The position numbers were made by a program, and so were the translations under genes. This document shows, piece by piece, positions 12,720 to 23,735 of a stretch of 64,000 nucleotides of DNA. Origin of the DNA: Plazaster borealis (taxonomy: Eukaryota; Echinodermata; Asteroidea; Forcipulatida; Labidiasteridae); NCBI GenBank assembly GCA_021014325.1, contig CM037472.1:16043063-16107062 (forward strand), given 5' to 3'. Positions within the stretch are counted from its first letter, which is position 1; every line of letters begins with the position of its first letter. Under the pieces are notes generated by a model. It worked only from the letters and a program-made list of their open reading frames with translations. It searched no databases and had not been told where the DNA came from.

Positions 12720-15305
12720 GGTGCCGGGAAGGGGCAGGGGAGGGTAGGAGAGGGACAGGGACGGGCAGCTCAGGGGAGGGACAGGGGTTGGGAATATAGG
12801 AGAGGGGCATGGAAGGGGCAAGGGAGGGACAGGGGAGGGGCAGGGGATGGACGGGGAGAGGCAGGGGAGGGGCATGGAAGAGGCAAGGGAGGGACAGGGG
12901 TTGGGCAGAGGATGGACGGGGAGAGGCAGGGGAGGGGCATGGAAGAGGCAGGGGAGGGACAGGGGATTGGCAGAGGATGGACGGGGAGAGGCAGGGGAGG
13001 GGCATGGAAGAGACAGGGGAGGGGCGGGGAGAGATGGGGAGGGGGAGGTATGGGAGAGAGGCAGGGGAGGGGCATGCAAGAGCAGGGGAGGGACAGGGGA
13101 TTGGCAGGGGAGGGGCTGGCTATGGGCAGGGGAGGGACAAGGGAGAGATGGGGAGGGGCAAAGGGGCATGGAAGGGGCAGGGGAGGGACAGGGTAGGGAC
13201 AGGGGATGGACGGGGAGAGGCAGGGGAGGGGCATGGAAGGGGCAAGGGAGGGACAGGGGAGGGGCAGGGGATGGACGGGAGAGGCAGGGGAGGGGCATGG
13301 AAGAGGCAGGGGAGGGACAGGGGATTGGCAAGGGAGGGGCTGGCTATGGGCAGGGGAAGGACAAGGGAGAGATGGGGAGGGGCAAAGGGGCATGGAAGGG
13401 GCAGGGGAGGGACAGGGTAGGGACAGGGGATGGATGGGGAGAAGCAAGGGAGGGGCATGGAAGAGGCAGAGGTGGGACAGGGGATGGGCAGGGGAGAGAC
13501 ATGGGCGAGATGCGAAGGGGCAATGGAGGTACAGGAGAGAGACACGGGAGGGACAAGGGATGGGCAGGGGAGGCAGGGGTGGGCACGGGAAAGGCTGGGA
13601 AGGGGCAGGGGAGGGGCATTGAAAAGGCAGGGGAGGGACAGGGGATGGGCAGGGGAGAGGCAGGGGATGGGAAGGGGAGGGGCATGGAAGAGGCAGAGGT
13701 GGGACAGGGGATGGGCAGGGGAGAGACATGGACGAGATGCGGAGGGGCAATGGAGGTACAGGAGAGAGGCAGGGGAGAGACAGGGGATGGGCAGGGGAGG
13801 CAGGGGATGGGCAGGGGAAAGGCTGGGAAGGGGCAGGGGAGGGGCATAGAAGAGGCAGTGGAGGGACAGGGGATGGGCAGGGGAGAGGCAGGGGATGGGC
13901 AGGGGAAAGGCTGGGAAGGGGCAGGGGAGGGGCATTGAAGAGGCAGTGGAGGGACAGGGGATGGGCAGGGGAGAGACATGGACGAGATGCGGAGGGGCAA
14001 TGGAGGTACAGGAGAGAGGCAGGGGAGGGACAGGGGATGGGCAGGAGGCAGGGGATGGGCAGGGGAAATGCTGGGAAGGGGCAGGGGAGGGGCATTGAAG
14101 AGGCAGTGGAAGGACAGGGGATGGGCAGGGGAGAGGCAGGGGATGGGCAGGGGATGGGCATGGAAGAGGCAGAGGAGGGACAGGGGATGGGCAGGGGAGA
14201 GACATGGACGAGATGCGGAGGGGCAATGGAGGTACAGGAGAGAGGCAGGGGAGGGACAGGGGATGGGCAGGAGGCAGGGGATGGGCAGGGGAAATGCTGG
14301 GAAGGGGCAGGGGAGGGGCATTGAAGAGGCAGTGGAGGGACAGGGGATGGGCAGGGGAGAGGCAGGGGATGGGCAGGGGATGGGCATGGAAGAGGCAGAG
14401 GAGGGACAGGGGATGGGCAGGGGAGAGGCAGGGGATGGGCAGGGGAAAGGCTGGGAAGGGGGCAGGGGAGGGGCATTGAAGAGGCAGTGGAGGGACAGGG
14501 GATGGGCAGGGGAGAGGCAGGGGATGGGCAGGGGATGGGCATGGAAGAGGCAGAGGAGGGACAGGGGATGGGCAGGGGAGAGGCAGGGGATGGGCAGGGG
14601 AAAGGCTGGGAAGGGGCAGGGGAGGGGCATTGAAGAGGCAGTGGAGGGACAGGGGATGGGCAGGGGAGAGGCAGGGAATGGGCAGGGGATGGGCATGGAA
14701 GAGGCAGAGGAGGGACAGGGGATGGGCAGGGGAGAGGCAGGGGATGGGCAGGGGAAAGGCTGGGAAGGGGGCAGGGGAGGGGCATTGAAGAGGCAGTGGA
14801 GGGACAGGGGATGGGCAGGGGAGAGGCAGGGGATGGGCAGGGGAGAGACATGGACGAGATGCGGAGGTGCAATGGAGGTACAGGAGAGAGGCAGGGGAGG
14901 GACAGGGGATGGGCAGGGGAGGCATGGGCAGGGGAAAGGCTGGGAAGGGGCAGGGGAGGGGCATGGAAGAGGCAGAGGAGGGACAGGGGATGGGCAGGGG
15001 AGGGACAGGGGATGGGCAGGGGAGGCAAGGGATGGGCAGGGGAAAGGCTGGGAAGGGGCAGGGGAGGGGCATGGAAGAGGCAGAGGAGGGACAGGGGATG
15101 GGCAGGGGAGGGGCATGGAAGAGGCAGGGGAGGGACAGGGGATGGGCAGGAGTGGGACATGGGAGAGATGGGGAGGGGCAAGGGAGGTACAGGAGAGAGG
15201 CACGGGAGGGGCATGGAAGAGGCAGGGGAGGTACAGGGGATTGGCGGGGAGAGGCAAGGGGGGAGATGCAGCGGAGGTGCAGCGGATGGGCGGTGGCGGA
15301 GGCAA
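12720..15305. repeat. Large G-rich minisatellite array
   Basis: About 2.6 kb is built from short purine-rich units such as GGCAGGGGAGGGACAGGGGA, GATGGGCAGGGG and GGGGCATGGAAGAGG on the + strand. A higher order is visible: a block containing GACATGGACGAGATGCGGAG and GGAGGTACAGGAGAGAGG recurs near 13496, 13725, 13975, 14205 and 14850, mostly 230-250 bp apart. The strand is almost free of T. Runs of four G-tracts within short spacers are dense, so G-quadruplex and triplex (H-DNA) formation is plausible. Long open frames on both strands (up to 814 codons, Pro/Ser/Cys/Leu-rich or Gly/Arg/Glu-rich) exist because the units lack stop codons. Confidence 0.95.
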
Positions 15306-15964
15306 TGATGGGGAAGGAGAGGGAAGGCTTAGTTGCGTGCACTATGTCCGCAAATTCTAAATGGTTAATTAAATGGTTAATTATTTAGTATGTGCAAGAG
15401 TACCGGATTTCTTCTTAGAAATCATTAGTGGATGTATCTAAGAAGTACACTTTTCTGTTTCGCCTTAAATAACCAGGCCTGGGGATTTGTTGCTGCCACG
15501 GCGATGAAAAGAGGAATAAGCGGAAGCTTAGCTACCTTCTCTTCGTAATGCCTTTCCGACAACGTGAGATCAGTCAGTGTTCAGTATTAATTAATGGCGG
15601 CATTGATGGCGTGAAGTCGAAGTTCACTGAAAGGAGGGAGAGAGAACGAACTTAACTCAACTAGCTTAAAGGGGCCGTGTCATCATGATCAAAGCAGGCC
15701 TGTGGCTGTACAAGACATTGTGAATTCTCACCCAGTTACTGCACTCACGCGCCCTCCCTCCGACGTATCATCCATGGAGGGCGCGCGCACGTGTGCAGTG
15801 ACTGGGTTGGAGTTCATATTATAGACCGTTCAAGTCTCGCGCGTATTAGACCGATTCTTCTTTAGCACGGGACTGTGAGACACCACAATTGTTCTGAAAA
15901 TTGTATTTTTAAAAAAAGATATATCAACTGCCACTTGAAAACCGCTCGGGTTTCCTTTTCTATG
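15306..15964. other. Non-coding stretch with a hairpin
   Basis: Apart from the inverted repeat at 15726-15812, nothing is recognised here. Confidence 0.5.
15726..15812. repeat. Short GC-rich inverted repeat
   Basis: Left arm CACCCAGTTACTGCACTCAC...GCGCCCTCC and right arm GGAGGGCGCG...GTGCAGTGACTGGGTTGG are inverted, with arms of about 30 bp and a short loop. It could be a tiny MITE or a structured RNA or DNA hairpin. Confidence 0.7.
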
Positions 15965-16179
15965 CACTCTAAAAAAATATCCGGGTCAGAATCGACCCGG
16001 ATTCCGGCTCCCAGGTGACCTGACACAATTCTGGGTCAAGCTGATCTGGAGAGTGGTAACAAGTTGGATTTTACTCGGATTCTATGTCAGTTTGACCCCT
16101 TTTGGGGTCATTTTGACACAGATTATTGGTTGTATTGACCCAGAAATGGGTCAATTCTGACTTGTATATTTTTAGAGTG
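15965..16179. mobile_element. Family A MITE, copy 3
   Basis: The ends are CACTCTAAAAAAATA and TATTTTTAGAGTG. The interior has GGGTCAGAATCGACCCGGAT and an everted TGACCC-CTTTTG-GGGTCA at 16093-16110. It is about 215 bp. Confidence 0.85.
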
Positions 16180-17240
16180 TGAGGCCAAATACACTCAATG
16201 TAGGGGCGTTATTTCTTTGTCAAAACCTGTACCCACATGGACCCGTTGTTAGGACGGGCACTCTTAGTTCAAGTACTTTCCCCCCTCGCGGTACAATCTA
16301 ATTTCCGTGTACGAATAAATCCAAAATATTGGCCTGAACAGCTGCGCCAGTTCTTAAACAGACTGAGGAGAGCGTCTATTTTTAAAAGAAAGAGCAATTA
16401 CATGTCGTTTAATTGCCCAAGGTAGACGACATGATACGCAATCAGACCCATGACCTTTTTACTGGGTTTAGTTAACACCATTAACCCATGTTCTCATACG
16501 CTCCACTCAACCGGGGGAAGAAGGTATCTAAAAATCGCACACTTGCACGTTCTCTCGCCGTAAACTGACCTAAAACATCGTGGGTCCGAATCTGACACTG
16601 GCGTGGAACCAGCGTATTGATCTTTTGATTACCGATGGACTCGATTCATCATGTACAACAATTCAGTGACAACCCAAGATGTTATGGTAAACAAGCGGGG
16701 TATGATTCACAACACGTCTGTGACACACATTAACAGGTATCCCCCATCAAACTTTCCCCGCTCACTTGAACTCTTGAAACTGCACAAATCGACGGGGTTT
16801 TGAGGACCGCGTGTGGCTCCACATTAGTGATTCGATGAGCGCTAAATTTGATTTTACTTGTTGTCGATGGTGTTTTAGTTTTAAGGAAGAGTACATTCAT
16901 TCCAGTACTCTAGTCTTCAATCAGTAAAATCACCTCGTAAAATTTACGGGGGGGGGGGGGGGGGGTCACAAAGCGATGACGCCACTTAAAAAAAAATTCC
17001 CAGTGAAACCGGATATTGTTCATACTTTCCTTCATATGAATAAATTCACATTCATAAAACTTATGGGTTGGGTTGATGCTGTTATGATTCCTCTATTTAC
17101 CTCATTTATTTCAAGTTCATCACATGCTGTTAACTTCTGTCCAATAATGATGTCACTTGAAAGTCAGCACGAATGTGCTTCTGTATCAGATGGTTTCACT
17201 TGCTTTCGACTATTGCAAACATGAGGTTTTTTGTTGTTGT
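16180..17240. other. Non-coding stretch with poly-G tract
   Basis: No gene is recognised. An uninterrupted run of 18 G lies at 16948-16965. Open frames at 16237-16425 and 16976-17224 have no recognisable domain. Confidence 0.5.
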
Positions 17241-17780
17241 AATAATAATAATAATAACTAGTTCTTATATAATAATAATAATAATCATAAAGAGAGATTT
17301 ATAAAGCGCAAACAGTTGCAGATCGGTTCCGCCTAAGGCGCTGAAGTACAAGGAAAAATTGATTAAACGACATAAATTAAAATATAAACAACGATAATTA
17401 AACAATTTTACAAATAATTACGTCTTGACCAGCCAAAATACACAGTAAGCTAAAAAGATGAACTATACTTAAAAAGAAGTTGTAGAAAATGAATACTAGA
17501 TACTATAGAATACTAGAATACTAGATACCATATAGCGCATTTTTACAATAACGTATTAATGCGCTTTACACTAGTGCCCTGGTCATTGGGCCAATAACAT
17601 TCCTTTTTAATCCTTCTAAGCTCCTTGGGGAGTATACAGCCCCGAGCTGCCGTGGCGCTCCGAAGGCTTTTTCAAACACATTATCAACCTCTACCCTCGC
17701 AGGTACCCATTTATACCCCATTGTACGCAACGAAAAGGAAAGGAAATTTCTACAATAACGAACATTAATGTATTAAATTT
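17241..17780. repeat. (TAA)n microsatellite and degenerate interspersed repeat
   Basis: AATAATAATAATAATAAT runs at 17241-17285 lead into sequence with TTTATAAAGCGC. Farther on are GCGCTTTACACTAGTGCCCT, CTCCTTGGGGAGTATACAGC and CTCGCAGGTACCCATTTATA (to about 17724). The last block looks like a repeat I have seen widely in marine invertebrate DNA, but the assignment is from memory and no ends are defined. Confidence 0.5.
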
Positions 17781-19394
17781 GTAGTTATATAGTTGATAGA
17801 TATTTAAAAAAATTATACTAAAACTAATAAGATTATTATCAAATGGGCTAGCAACCTGTAATGTGGTCATGTTCCCTATCCGTACGTAGCATAGCTGCTA
17901 CACACCTTACAGTAGACCATTACACTAAGTACACCCAAGCCCAGACAAAATTGAAATTATTACCACTAAGCACTTCAACCACGAAATGTTGGGCTGCGCA
18001 AGTAGTCCCGAGCAATAAGTGTGTTAATTGGGCCCAAGGTATTAATGTAACCTCGAATTAACCAACAATGTAGCCCAGTGTGCACATGGCAGCACGAATA
18101 CGGTGCACAATAATAAACGTACGATCAATGGTTACCTGCAGCGTGTGGGATTCTGCCTGACCATAATGTAACCCCACAATCAAACATTTCGATTAGCTCC
18201 ACGTGTAAGAGAGTATTGAACCTGTATACAACATAGTCCCAAGCTCAGGACAGAGTTGTTTCTTTGAAGGGGATGACGAACGATATTGTGTAGCTCCCGT
18301 TGGGCCAACATTAGGTCTACAACCAGGGTAAGAAAATTATGAGACGGCTCTGCATTCAATCCAAGCAGTTTCACATACATAGATCCAATCCAGGATCAGC
18401 CAGGAAAACGAAGCCCCAAGACAAAGCCTATAGACAAAATAACCATGCACACCTCCATGTCAACTTGATGTCCACCAGTCCTACATTAAGGTTCAACAAA
18501 CACGTTTTGCCATCTTGGATCGATACTTTGTGGTTATTCAAGACCCACAAGCAGAACTGTTCATGTCCTCTTGTGTTCTCAAGCTGTCTGGCAGATCGGT
18601 CCATCACCGCTGTGAAGTGGCTGGTACATCAGACAACAGCGAGCGCCTATAAGCGTGGCTCATTTTCTGTAAAACATGTTTTCAATTTTTTTTATAACAA
18701 AGTTCACCTGGTTCTTCGTATCGCTACTTATAGTCGATTTGAACCGACCGTTTTATTTCCCGAGGTTAACCTCGTTGGTTGATTCTTAAAAAGATAGCTC
18801 CAGTGTAACATTTGAAGAAAGGTTAGTGACTTTCATTTGATTTCCCCTCACTTTGCTTTCGTAAATATCCGGTAAATTTTTAGACTGTATACATGAGATT
18901 GATAGCAATGGTTACAGGCCATGAATTGTAATGGGGGAGGGGGGGGGGGGCTCATCCCCGATTTCATGACCGTACAATTCTGCGTACGGCTAATGTGCGG
19001 TTACGTTTGGCTGCAAGGGGAACTTAGCATGTTATGAGTACTTGCGAATCGTGGTCAAGTGAGGGCAGTCTAACGTTAACAGGGACAGAGCCGTATAGAC
19101 CTTTCTTTTGTTGATAAACAAAGTGCGCCGGTTGGCATGGCCAGCCGAATGTTAGCAAAACAATCAATCGTGTTAAAAGAAAATTTTGACCAAATTCAAC
19201 ATTTTCTGTAAAGATTCATGAGCTGAAATACTTCCCATGATTGGTTGATTTGTTTCCAACGAATTCAACATTATTTTTGAATATTTGTGCGACATTGCTG
19301 CAAACTATGGCTATCTGTTTTTACTTTGCATTTATGGCTTTCCATATTTTTCCACCCTCGGTTGGCAAAAACTCGGGCTGTGACGTGTCAAAAG
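17781..19394. other. Non-coding stretch
   Basis: No gene is recognised. A 147-codon open frame at 18339-18782 is the longest outside repeats. It lacks any domain, signal peptide or convincing context. A G-run lies near 18938-18950. Confidence 0.45.
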
Positions 19395-19806
19395 AAAGGT
19401 CTATATTGAGAGAGTTGCGACAACTTGCGATTAGAAGCCATTTTGTCTCCAAAAAATGCATTGGCGAATACAGGGTGCCAGACTAGTCTGTCCATTGGGT
19501 TGTGCTGCATTTGGGAACAAAATGGCGTCCAGCAACCACGTGACCGGAGAAAGCTGGTCCCTCCATGTCGCAACTCTCTCAATACACAGCTCTGAACAGG
19601 GACAGAGCTGTGTATTGAGAGCGTAGCGACAACTTCCGATTAGAAATCATTTTCGGTCCAAAAAGCGCATGTGTGCACAGAGGGTACCAGACTAGACTGC
19701 ATATTGGGTTGCGCTGCATTTGGACCGAAAATGGCGTCCCATCAACCACGTGACCTAAGAAAACTGGTCTCTTCATGTCGCAACTCTCTCAATACGCACA
19801 GCTCTG
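19395..19806. repeat. Two tandem palindromic elements
   Basis: Two copies of about 200 bp lie side by side (about 19395-19594 and 19603-19806). Each is an inverted repeat bounded by TATTGAGAGAGTTGCGACA-like sequence and TGTCGCAACTCTCTCAATAC. Inner arms place TTTTGTCTCCAAA or TTTTCGGTCCAAA against the inverted counterpart next to AAAATGGCGTCC. Each copy carries ACCACGTGACC. Confidence 0.8.
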
Positions 19807-20190
19807 AACGGGCATGAGGCAGGTGTTCTGAGTCGACGGCTTGCTGGAAGGTGAAATAATGGAAAGTAACTAGATACCGGCAAGTCAGATTCAGTGGTCA
19901 GGTCAACTTTAATAATAGTGTACACGAATCAAAATCTAATTTTCATATTATATTTCTCTTTCACTACATCAATACTACAAAAAAATGCCGTCTTGCATTA
20001 GAAACATCTCGATCCCCAATTCCATGTGCATGTATTTTACTTACTTATCACTTTTCAGCATCCCTTACAAATATTTATTTGCCATACTGATCAAGTTTGG
20101 AAGGTGAAATAACAAAGTCCGACAGTGTTAAATTACGGAAGATTGGATATAAAATATCTCAAGCGCTCTTTATTATAAAATAAAATTGCG

Positions 20191-20728
20191 TTGTGAAGGG
20201 ACGGTATAGTACAGGCTTATGATAGGCCTATATAAAAGAAAATTGTCAGATTTCTGCATTGATTGAATTCGAGGTAGCTTTTCGGATCTATGAAATAAAT
20301 AACAAAAATAATTAATGTACGTGCAAACCAATGACGTAATTCTCCGTTAATTTCCCCGAACCAGCCAGTCACAAGAATTAATTGCAGTTTTGGTGCTGCA
20401 AGCATCAAACACATCGCTTCCGACTGTCGACTCTCTGTATCATCTATCAACTGGTCTCCGGCTCGTGGGAGGCAGGGTTGCCATGGAAATGTATCATTTT
20501 GATGGGAAAAGATTGCTTAAAGAATACGTCAGTTCTGATAAATGACTCGACCAGCCCACATCGAGACGGATTAACTCACGTTCCAACGGCTACACGAGTG
20601 TCTAATATCCAAACCACAAGTCCCTGCTCGACCCCGCCGGGGGTACGCCGTTATTTATTATTATTCATTCAATCTCTCGTGTCATGAGTTGTGAAGGGAC
20701 AGTATCTAGTATAGGTTTATGATAGGCC
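20191..20728. repeat. Direct repeat pair flanking about 460 bp
   Basis: TTGTGAAGGGACGGTATAG...TTATGATAGGCC (20191-20228) recurs as a near copy at 20689-20728. The flanked segment holds short open frames without recognisable similarity. It may be an insertion or a local duplication. No terminal inverted repeats are seen. Confidence 0.6.
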
Positions 20729-21882
20729 GAGGTGCCACCGCGATTTCTTTTTTAAACTGCACCTGACAAAAATGTGATACCGTGTATAGAACAACGCCGA
20801 CCTTTCTTTAAAACGAATCTGATTGCTGCATATCATTACAACGGTGCATGCTCATTGTTATTCACTTGAATCCATGAGACGGTTTATCTGGGAGTATAAT
20901 CTTCAAGTTTTGCAACTCTTCTCCTCTGTGCCTGGGGCGATGGTAATCGCTGAGAATGACACCACGCTCAGGTCACTGGGGACACTGCATCGCGTTATAA
21001 GAGGAAAGCTCGACTTTGTACACGCCTACTATAGTTGGATCACCGGCAGTGGTGAAATAAATAAATGTATATCACTTTTTCTCCGCCATCTTAAATTTAG
21101 TGCGTAACGTTTATATGTATTCAATTGATCGTTAAAAGACACGTCCTGCACCAACGAGAACTTCTATTTCCTTCGGGTGCTAAAGCGGAACGGTAAGTTG
21201 ATTTAATGTAAGTTCCAATAGTGACCCCGGTAATTTGAGTTATGGTACCCCCCTTGAAATAGGGAAATTTATATCATTTCGGCATGAAATAACGGAGGGT
21301 CTTGACTTCGCAACACCGAATACGAAAACACTAATCAACTTGGTGATATAGGTCACGTAGCCCGTGATGTCATGAGTGAGCCAACGGGTGTCATCGGGAA
21401 GCGTCTTTCTTGCAGCTTTATCATCAGCTTAAGTTTGGCAAACTACGGCACTTTTTCGAAATATAACTCAGGACTGATGTTTAAAACATTTTAAGCTCAA
21501 GGTTCATTACGATTTTTTTATTGGCTTAATCGACCATCGCTGAGGAATTTTCTCGTATTTCATTTTGACGTGTAACTCTATGTATGCTATACAATATAAA
21601 GACCGGAGATGGATGATCGCTTAGCGTGCTTTTATAAACCTTTTCTTTTCCAATGGAACGGTGCATTGTATACCATTATATTCTCAAGCCATTCATGTGC
21701 AACAAGTAAAACGGGTGTAAGGTATGACACAACATTGAGAAATCACGCATTATAAAGTTGTACACACATTTTCTTTTTTTTGGATGAACTGAAGAGGTTA
21801 CCAAATATACAGAGATTGCAAAACAGTAATTTACTTTAGTAAAGATATCTCAATGGACTGATAGTAATATTAAACCGATAAA
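20729..21882. other. Non-coding stretch
   Basis: A 94-codon open frame (20823-21107) has no recognisable domain. Nothing else is identified. Confidence 0.45.
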
Positions 21883-22463
21883 AGACTGTGCAAGTCTTGC
21901 GCATAATTTGAACTTCCGGGAACATTGTGGTCCCAACCATGGAGTTTACGTGGGCGGGATTTTGTTTTGTCAATTATTTTATTTTAACGTAGTTTATGGC
22001 TATATGCAAATTACATAAAATTATGTTGTTGGAAATGTAATACTAAGTGATTAACGGTATGAAAGTAAAATCAATCTAACAAAATAACGAAGAAATCCTG
22101 AAAATAAGACTTGACCTCCGTTTTCGGTTACTTGTAAAAAATTAAGAATTTTGCCCAACTGGCGGTCATGTTGTCATAAAACCTATGTAATAGACGCACA
22201 CATTCGGGCGTAATTGGCAAATGGGGTTTCTAACAATAAGCATCCTCGTCCCAAGTTTTTATTTTGTTTCAATGTTAATTTGAACAAATTATTTGTATTA
22301 TACAACAATTGAAAATCTATTTATAACAACTTGCTATGGGTTATTTTTATTTTCAATAATTTTGTATCAATATATTTTAACAAGAAGAATTGATTTCATA
22401 GAAAACTATATTCTTTGTTCGAGTTTTTCCTCGTTTTCGATATGTGCGAGACTTGCACAGTCT
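21883..22463. mobile_element. Family E MITE, full copy
   Basis: The termini are inverted: AGACTGTGCAAGTCTTGCGC at the left and GTGCGAGACTTGCACAGTCT at the right. The interior has AACTTCCGGGAACATTGTGG, AACGTAGTTTATGGC and GACTTGACCTCCGTTTTCGG, which recur at 39939-40248 and, reversed, at 50366-51075. At 581 bp it appears to be a complete non-autonomous DNA element. Confidence 0.82.
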
Positions 22464-22483
22464 ATTACCAACCCTGTACTTTG

Positions 22484-22718
22484 ACTTTAAAAACTTCCGG
22501 GTCAGAATTGACCCGGATTCAGGGTCACAGGAGGTCTGAAACATTTCTGGGTCAGGCTGACCCAGAAATTGCTTAATGAATGGGATTTTGACACGGACTG
22601 AGTCAGTTTGACACATCTGGTAATTTTGACGCAGATCTCGAGTGAGCCTGACCCAGAAATGTGGCTTAGGCTCCTCTGCGGAGTCAGAGTCAATTCTGAC
22701 CCGGAAGTTTTTAGAGTG
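22484..22718. mobile_element. Family A MITE, copy 4
   Basis: It runs from ACTTTAAAAACTTCCGGGTC to GAAGTTTTTAGAGTG and lies only about 20 bp after the family E element. It contains GGGTCAGAATTGACCCGGAT and CATTTCTGGGTCAGGCTGAC; the left half of the everted motif is mutated. It ends about 560 bp before the TATA-like box of the second GPB5 gene. Confidence 0.82.
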
Positions 22719-23276
22719 ATAAACTAACTTTATTCGGCTTTAGTACTGGTACATCAGTGGTGAAATTGTGTTAGTTGTCATTGTCAGCATTCTAAGTTGC
22801 ATTGGCGTCTGAGACTGTTTTTGTCATTACCAACGAAACAATCAACATATGTGTATAATGATATTCATTGAAATTCAATGTACTTCAAAATGAAAAAGAA
22901 AAAAGAAAAACCCAAACACCTTACAATGCCAAGTCTTTCTTTTATTGCCAACAGTTTTTGATAGACAGTTTAAGGGTTCGATGAGCATGTTTTCTTGAAA
23001 GTACAGAACTTTGCTCAATGTTTATATCGTATCATGGTAATTTCCATAGATTTCAATGCGCCACCTTTTTAAAGAATGTCGCGTGTTTTCTTGGTTTCAT
23101 TGCAATGTGTTCGTAAATCCTCCAGAAAACATATTCTGAGCACGGAAGTGCCAACAATCGCAACGGTATTAATGCCAGACAAGAAAACTGAGTTTAAATA
23201 TTGCATTTAAATGTTGATTAAAATATATTTATACAGTTGTTAAATTATATATACACAAGGCTTGTGCGGTATATGC
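22719..23276. other. Upstream region of GPB5-2
   Basis: This is AT-rich sequence without recognised repeats. It leads into the TATA-like box of the second GPB5 gene. Confidence 0.4.
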
Positions 23277-23284
23277 TATAAAAA
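23277..23284 (+). promoter_or_regulatory. TATA-like box upstream of GPB5-2
   Basis: TATAAAAA lies 222 bp before the proposed ATG. It would place transcription starts near 23310, leaving room for a short 5' exon that ends before the acceptor at 23484. This rests on motif and position only. Confidence 0.35.
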
Positions 23285-23463
23285 ATTGAGATGCATCGCG
23301 ACATAGTAGTCTTAACGATCAACCCAAAACTGCCTTCAAGTTAGTAACTCGATAGTTCATGTCGAGTTCGGTATCAATAGGTATAATCACTGTTCGGTCG
23401 CACTAAGTGTAGTTTAGGTTTTTGCATGACTTTCAAGAAGGAGAATGTGACATGGCAACTGAT

Positions 23464-23484
23464 TGTATTCTGCCTTTATTGCAG
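23464..23484 (+). promoter_or_regulatory. Putative splice acceptor of a 5' non-coding exon (GPB5-2)
   Basis: TTCTGCCTTTATTGCAG is a strong polypyrimidine tract plus AG ending at 23484, 14 nt before the ATG at 23499. Splicing here would remove the out-of-frame ATGs at 23426 and 23453. Confidence 0.5.
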
Positions 23485-23498
23485 ACGTACGTCGCACG

Positions 23499-23735
23499 AT
23501 GTTTTTCAAGTTTCAAGCGAGGCACAGCTGGACCGTCACGTTCCTGTCTCCCTTTGCCTTGGCTCTCCTCATTGGCATTGTCGTTGAGGGCGCTCGTTTC
23601 CAAGAACAGAGCATGCCCTTTATGGACGTAAGTTGCAGCGTTCGGGAGTACAGAAAGTATGAGGCCAAGCTGCCCGGATGTATGGACCAAGTAGTGCCGG
23701 CAAGAGGGTGCTTTGGACGGTGTCAGTCGTTCGAG
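23499..23735 (+). CDS. GPB5-2 coding exon A
   Basis: This exon holds 79 codons: signal peptide, a short N-terminal extension (about 11 residues longer before the first knot cysteine than in gene 1) and cysteines 46, 61, 71 and 75. It ends ...CQSFE with a GTGAGA donor. Confidence 0.9.

Noticed and set aside
12642..15388. Very long open frames (up to 814 codons) on both strands, Pro/Ser/Cys/Leu-rich or Gly/Arg/Glu-rich.
   Set aside because: They coincide exactly with the minisatellite, occur in several frames and both strands at once, and result from units without stop codons. No start context, splice logic or domain supports a protein.
18339..18782. 147-codon open frame, the longest outside repeats.
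   Set aside because: There is no recognisable domain, signal peptide, splice signals or supporting context. A frame of this size can arise by chance in 64 kb.
20823..21107. 94-codon open frame as a novel gene.
   Set aside because: No similarity, no signal peptide, and no supporting splice or promoter pattern.
23463..23498. An upstream extension of GPB5-2 to 23463.
   Set aside because: The extension would begin at a TTG codon and run through a strong splice acceptor. The ATG at 23499 is the first plausible start after that acceptor.
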